Assembly: GCA_012841485.1 (NCBI GenBank)
Contig: DUUU01000490.1
Location: forward strand, 1 to 6,425
Reading direction: 5' to 3'
DNA: 6,425 nt
Source of the DNA: Armatimonadota bacterium
GTDB taxonomy: Bacteria; Armatimonadota; JAAZEB01
The stretch's first letter is position 1, and each line of letters opens with the position of its first letter. Both the position numbers and the translations under genes were made by a program. Shown here piece by piece: positions 5,555-6,425 of the stretch. The notes under the pieces are model-generated. The model saw only the letters and a list, made by a program, of their open reading frames with translations. It ran no database searches and was not told the origin of the DNA.

Positions 5555-5609
5555 CGCGTCCGTGTCACACGACGCGTGATGGCTCCGATTTCCAGTCCAC
5601 CCCTGGAAA
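5555..5609 (+). other. Two consecutive hairpins in the cpaA-cpaB gap
   Basis: Hairpin 1: CGCGTC (5555-5560) pairs with GACGCG (5571-5576), with an inner GTG/CAC pairing and one bulged base. Hairpin 2: TTTCCAG (5589-5595) pairs with CTGGAAA (5603-5609) around a 7-base loop. Both lie in the 101-base gap and neither is followed by a T-run. They could protect or process the mRNA or tune relative expression; the function is inference. Confidence 0.35.
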
Positions 5610-5650
5610 AGCGTTCCTGGCAAGAGCCCGCGCGCCGGAGAGTATAGAGC

Positions 5651-6425
5651 ATGCGTAGAAACAAATACCTGATGGCAGGAATCTTCTTCCTGATCATCTC
5701 CCTCATCCTGGTGCGTGCCCAGCTGCAACGCCAGCGGCACGCACGCGCGCGAGAAGAGAGCGCGACCCTGCGCGATATGGTGATCGCCCGACAGACCATC
5801 CCCAAGTGGACCATCATCACGCCGGAGATGATCGAGCTCCAGAAGGTGGACCTTGCCCGCCAGACGGTGCCCCAGGACGCTCTGACCTCCCTCGAAGCCG
5901 CTCAGGGAAAACTCACCCGGGCGGAGATCATCCCAGGGCGCCCTATCGCCGCTGGGGAGCTGCTCTCACGAGACGAGCTGGGCCTCTCGGCGCACCTCCC
6001 CCCTGGCAAATGCGCCATGACGATCCAGGTATCCGACACAACCGCCGTAGCCGGCTTCCTCCGTCCGGGGGATCGGGTGGATGTCCTCGGCACCTTCACG
6101 GGAGAGGCGCCGGTCACCGACACGCTGCTTCAGGGGATCCAGGTGATCGCGGTGGGCAAAGCGTTGGAGCAGAAATCGCTCAACGCGGTGGAGCCCAACA
6201 ACCTGGTCACCCTCGCGGTCACGCCCAGCGAGGCGCGGGCCCTCACCTTCGCGCAAACGAAGGCGACCATCCAGTTGGTGCTCCGCCCTCTTGCGGAGCC
6301 GGAAACGGCCCTCGAGCCGTCACCGCCTCCCATTGCGCGGGAGGCCGTCCGGATCGTCGCGCGCCCAGCCCAGCCACGCGCCCGGCGTCCGGCGCGCGCC
6401 CGAACGACGCGCTCCGGCGCGCGCC
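5651..6425 (+). CDS. cpaB: Flp pilus assembly protein CpaB (partial, cut by window end)
   Basis: CpaB (RcpC) is an envelope component of the Tad/Flp pilus machine, thought to work with the secretin. The visible 258 residues begin with a membrane anchor (about 6-22), then a SAF domain at about 42-107 (starting VIARQTIPKW). The CpaB/RcpC core follows, with the family motif GFLRPGDRVDVLGTF (135-149), QGIQVIAVGK (161-170) and TLAVTPSEARALTFAQ (187-202). From about residue 216 the sequence becomes Pro- then Arg/Ala-rich, a low-complexity tail still open at the window edge. The ATG follows GGAGAG at 8 bases. It sits downstream of the prepilin peptidase in the same orientation, as in many Tad loci. 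Its true C-terminus cannot be judged from here. Confidence 0.92.
   Translation, partial: MRRNKYLMAGIFFLIISLILVRAQLQRQRHARAREESATLRDMVIARQTIPKWTIITPEMIELQKVDLARQTVPQDALTSLEAAQGKLTRAEIIPGRPIAAGELLSRDELGLSAHLPPGKCAMTIQVSDTTAVAGFLRPGDRVDVLGTFTGEAPVTDTLLQGIQVIAVGKALEQKSLNAVEPNNLVTLAVTPSEARALTFAQTKATIQLVLRPLAEPETALEPSPPPIAREAVRIVARPAQPRARRPARARTTRSGAR

Noticed and set aside
5053..5820. 255-codon open frame antisense to the prepilin peptidase and cpaB start
   Set aside because: The translation is Arg/Ser/Pro-rich and spans two well-supported genes and their gap on the other strand.

Overview
The window is GC-rich, densely coding bacterial DNA with Shine-Dalgarno-led genes and a sigma70-type promoter. 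The gene mix is a DsbD-type thiol reductase, a KGG-repeat stress protein, a DegS/DegU-like two-component pair and the start of a Tad/Flp (type IVc) pilus locus. It would fit a high-GC soil or thermophilic lineage such as Armatimonadota/Sysuimicrobiia, Chloroflexota or a high-GC Firmicute relative. I cannot fix the phylum from sequence alone. No mobile element, tRNA, rRNA or CRISPR array is visible.

Layout. (1) 66-281, minus: a 71-residue single-pass membrane protein with a Met/Pro-rich tail. (2) 282-733: a 452-base divergent intergenic region with two short perfect palindromes. (3) 734-2557, plus: a full three-module DsbD with exactly the six expected cysteines but an unusually short thioredoxin-like C-terminus. 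(4) 2565-2606: a strong GC hairpin between convergent genes. (5) 2622-2981, minus: a 119-residue KGG-repeat protein with a GTG start. (6) 2982-3357: intergenic, with a near-consensus promoter (3231-3259) and a structured leader for the next operon. (7) 3358-4149 and 4142-4807, plus: a soluble HisKA_3 histidine kinase and an overlapping NarL/LuxR-type response regulator. (8) 4808-5021: an AT-richer regulatory gap with an inverted repeat and direct repeats. (9) 5022-5549, plus: a TadV/CpaA-type prepilin peptidase. (10) 5651 to the window end, plus: CpaB, cut by the window edge.

How the genes work together. DsbD should carry electrons from cytoplasmic thioredoxin to envelope thiol proteins. The small divergent membrane protein may belong to the same envelope or redox theme, but this is only positional. 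The kinase and regulator form one translationally coupled unit directly upstream of the pilus genes, so they are candidate regulators of pilus expression. The peptidase matures Flp pilins and CpaB is an envelope component of the same machine.

Most of the window is recognisable. I do not see a clearly new system. The best lead is a shared inverted repeat, CGTAGG-N8-CCTACG, found in the regulator-pilus gap and again inside dsbD, together with direct repeats around a promoter-like element before the pilus genes.
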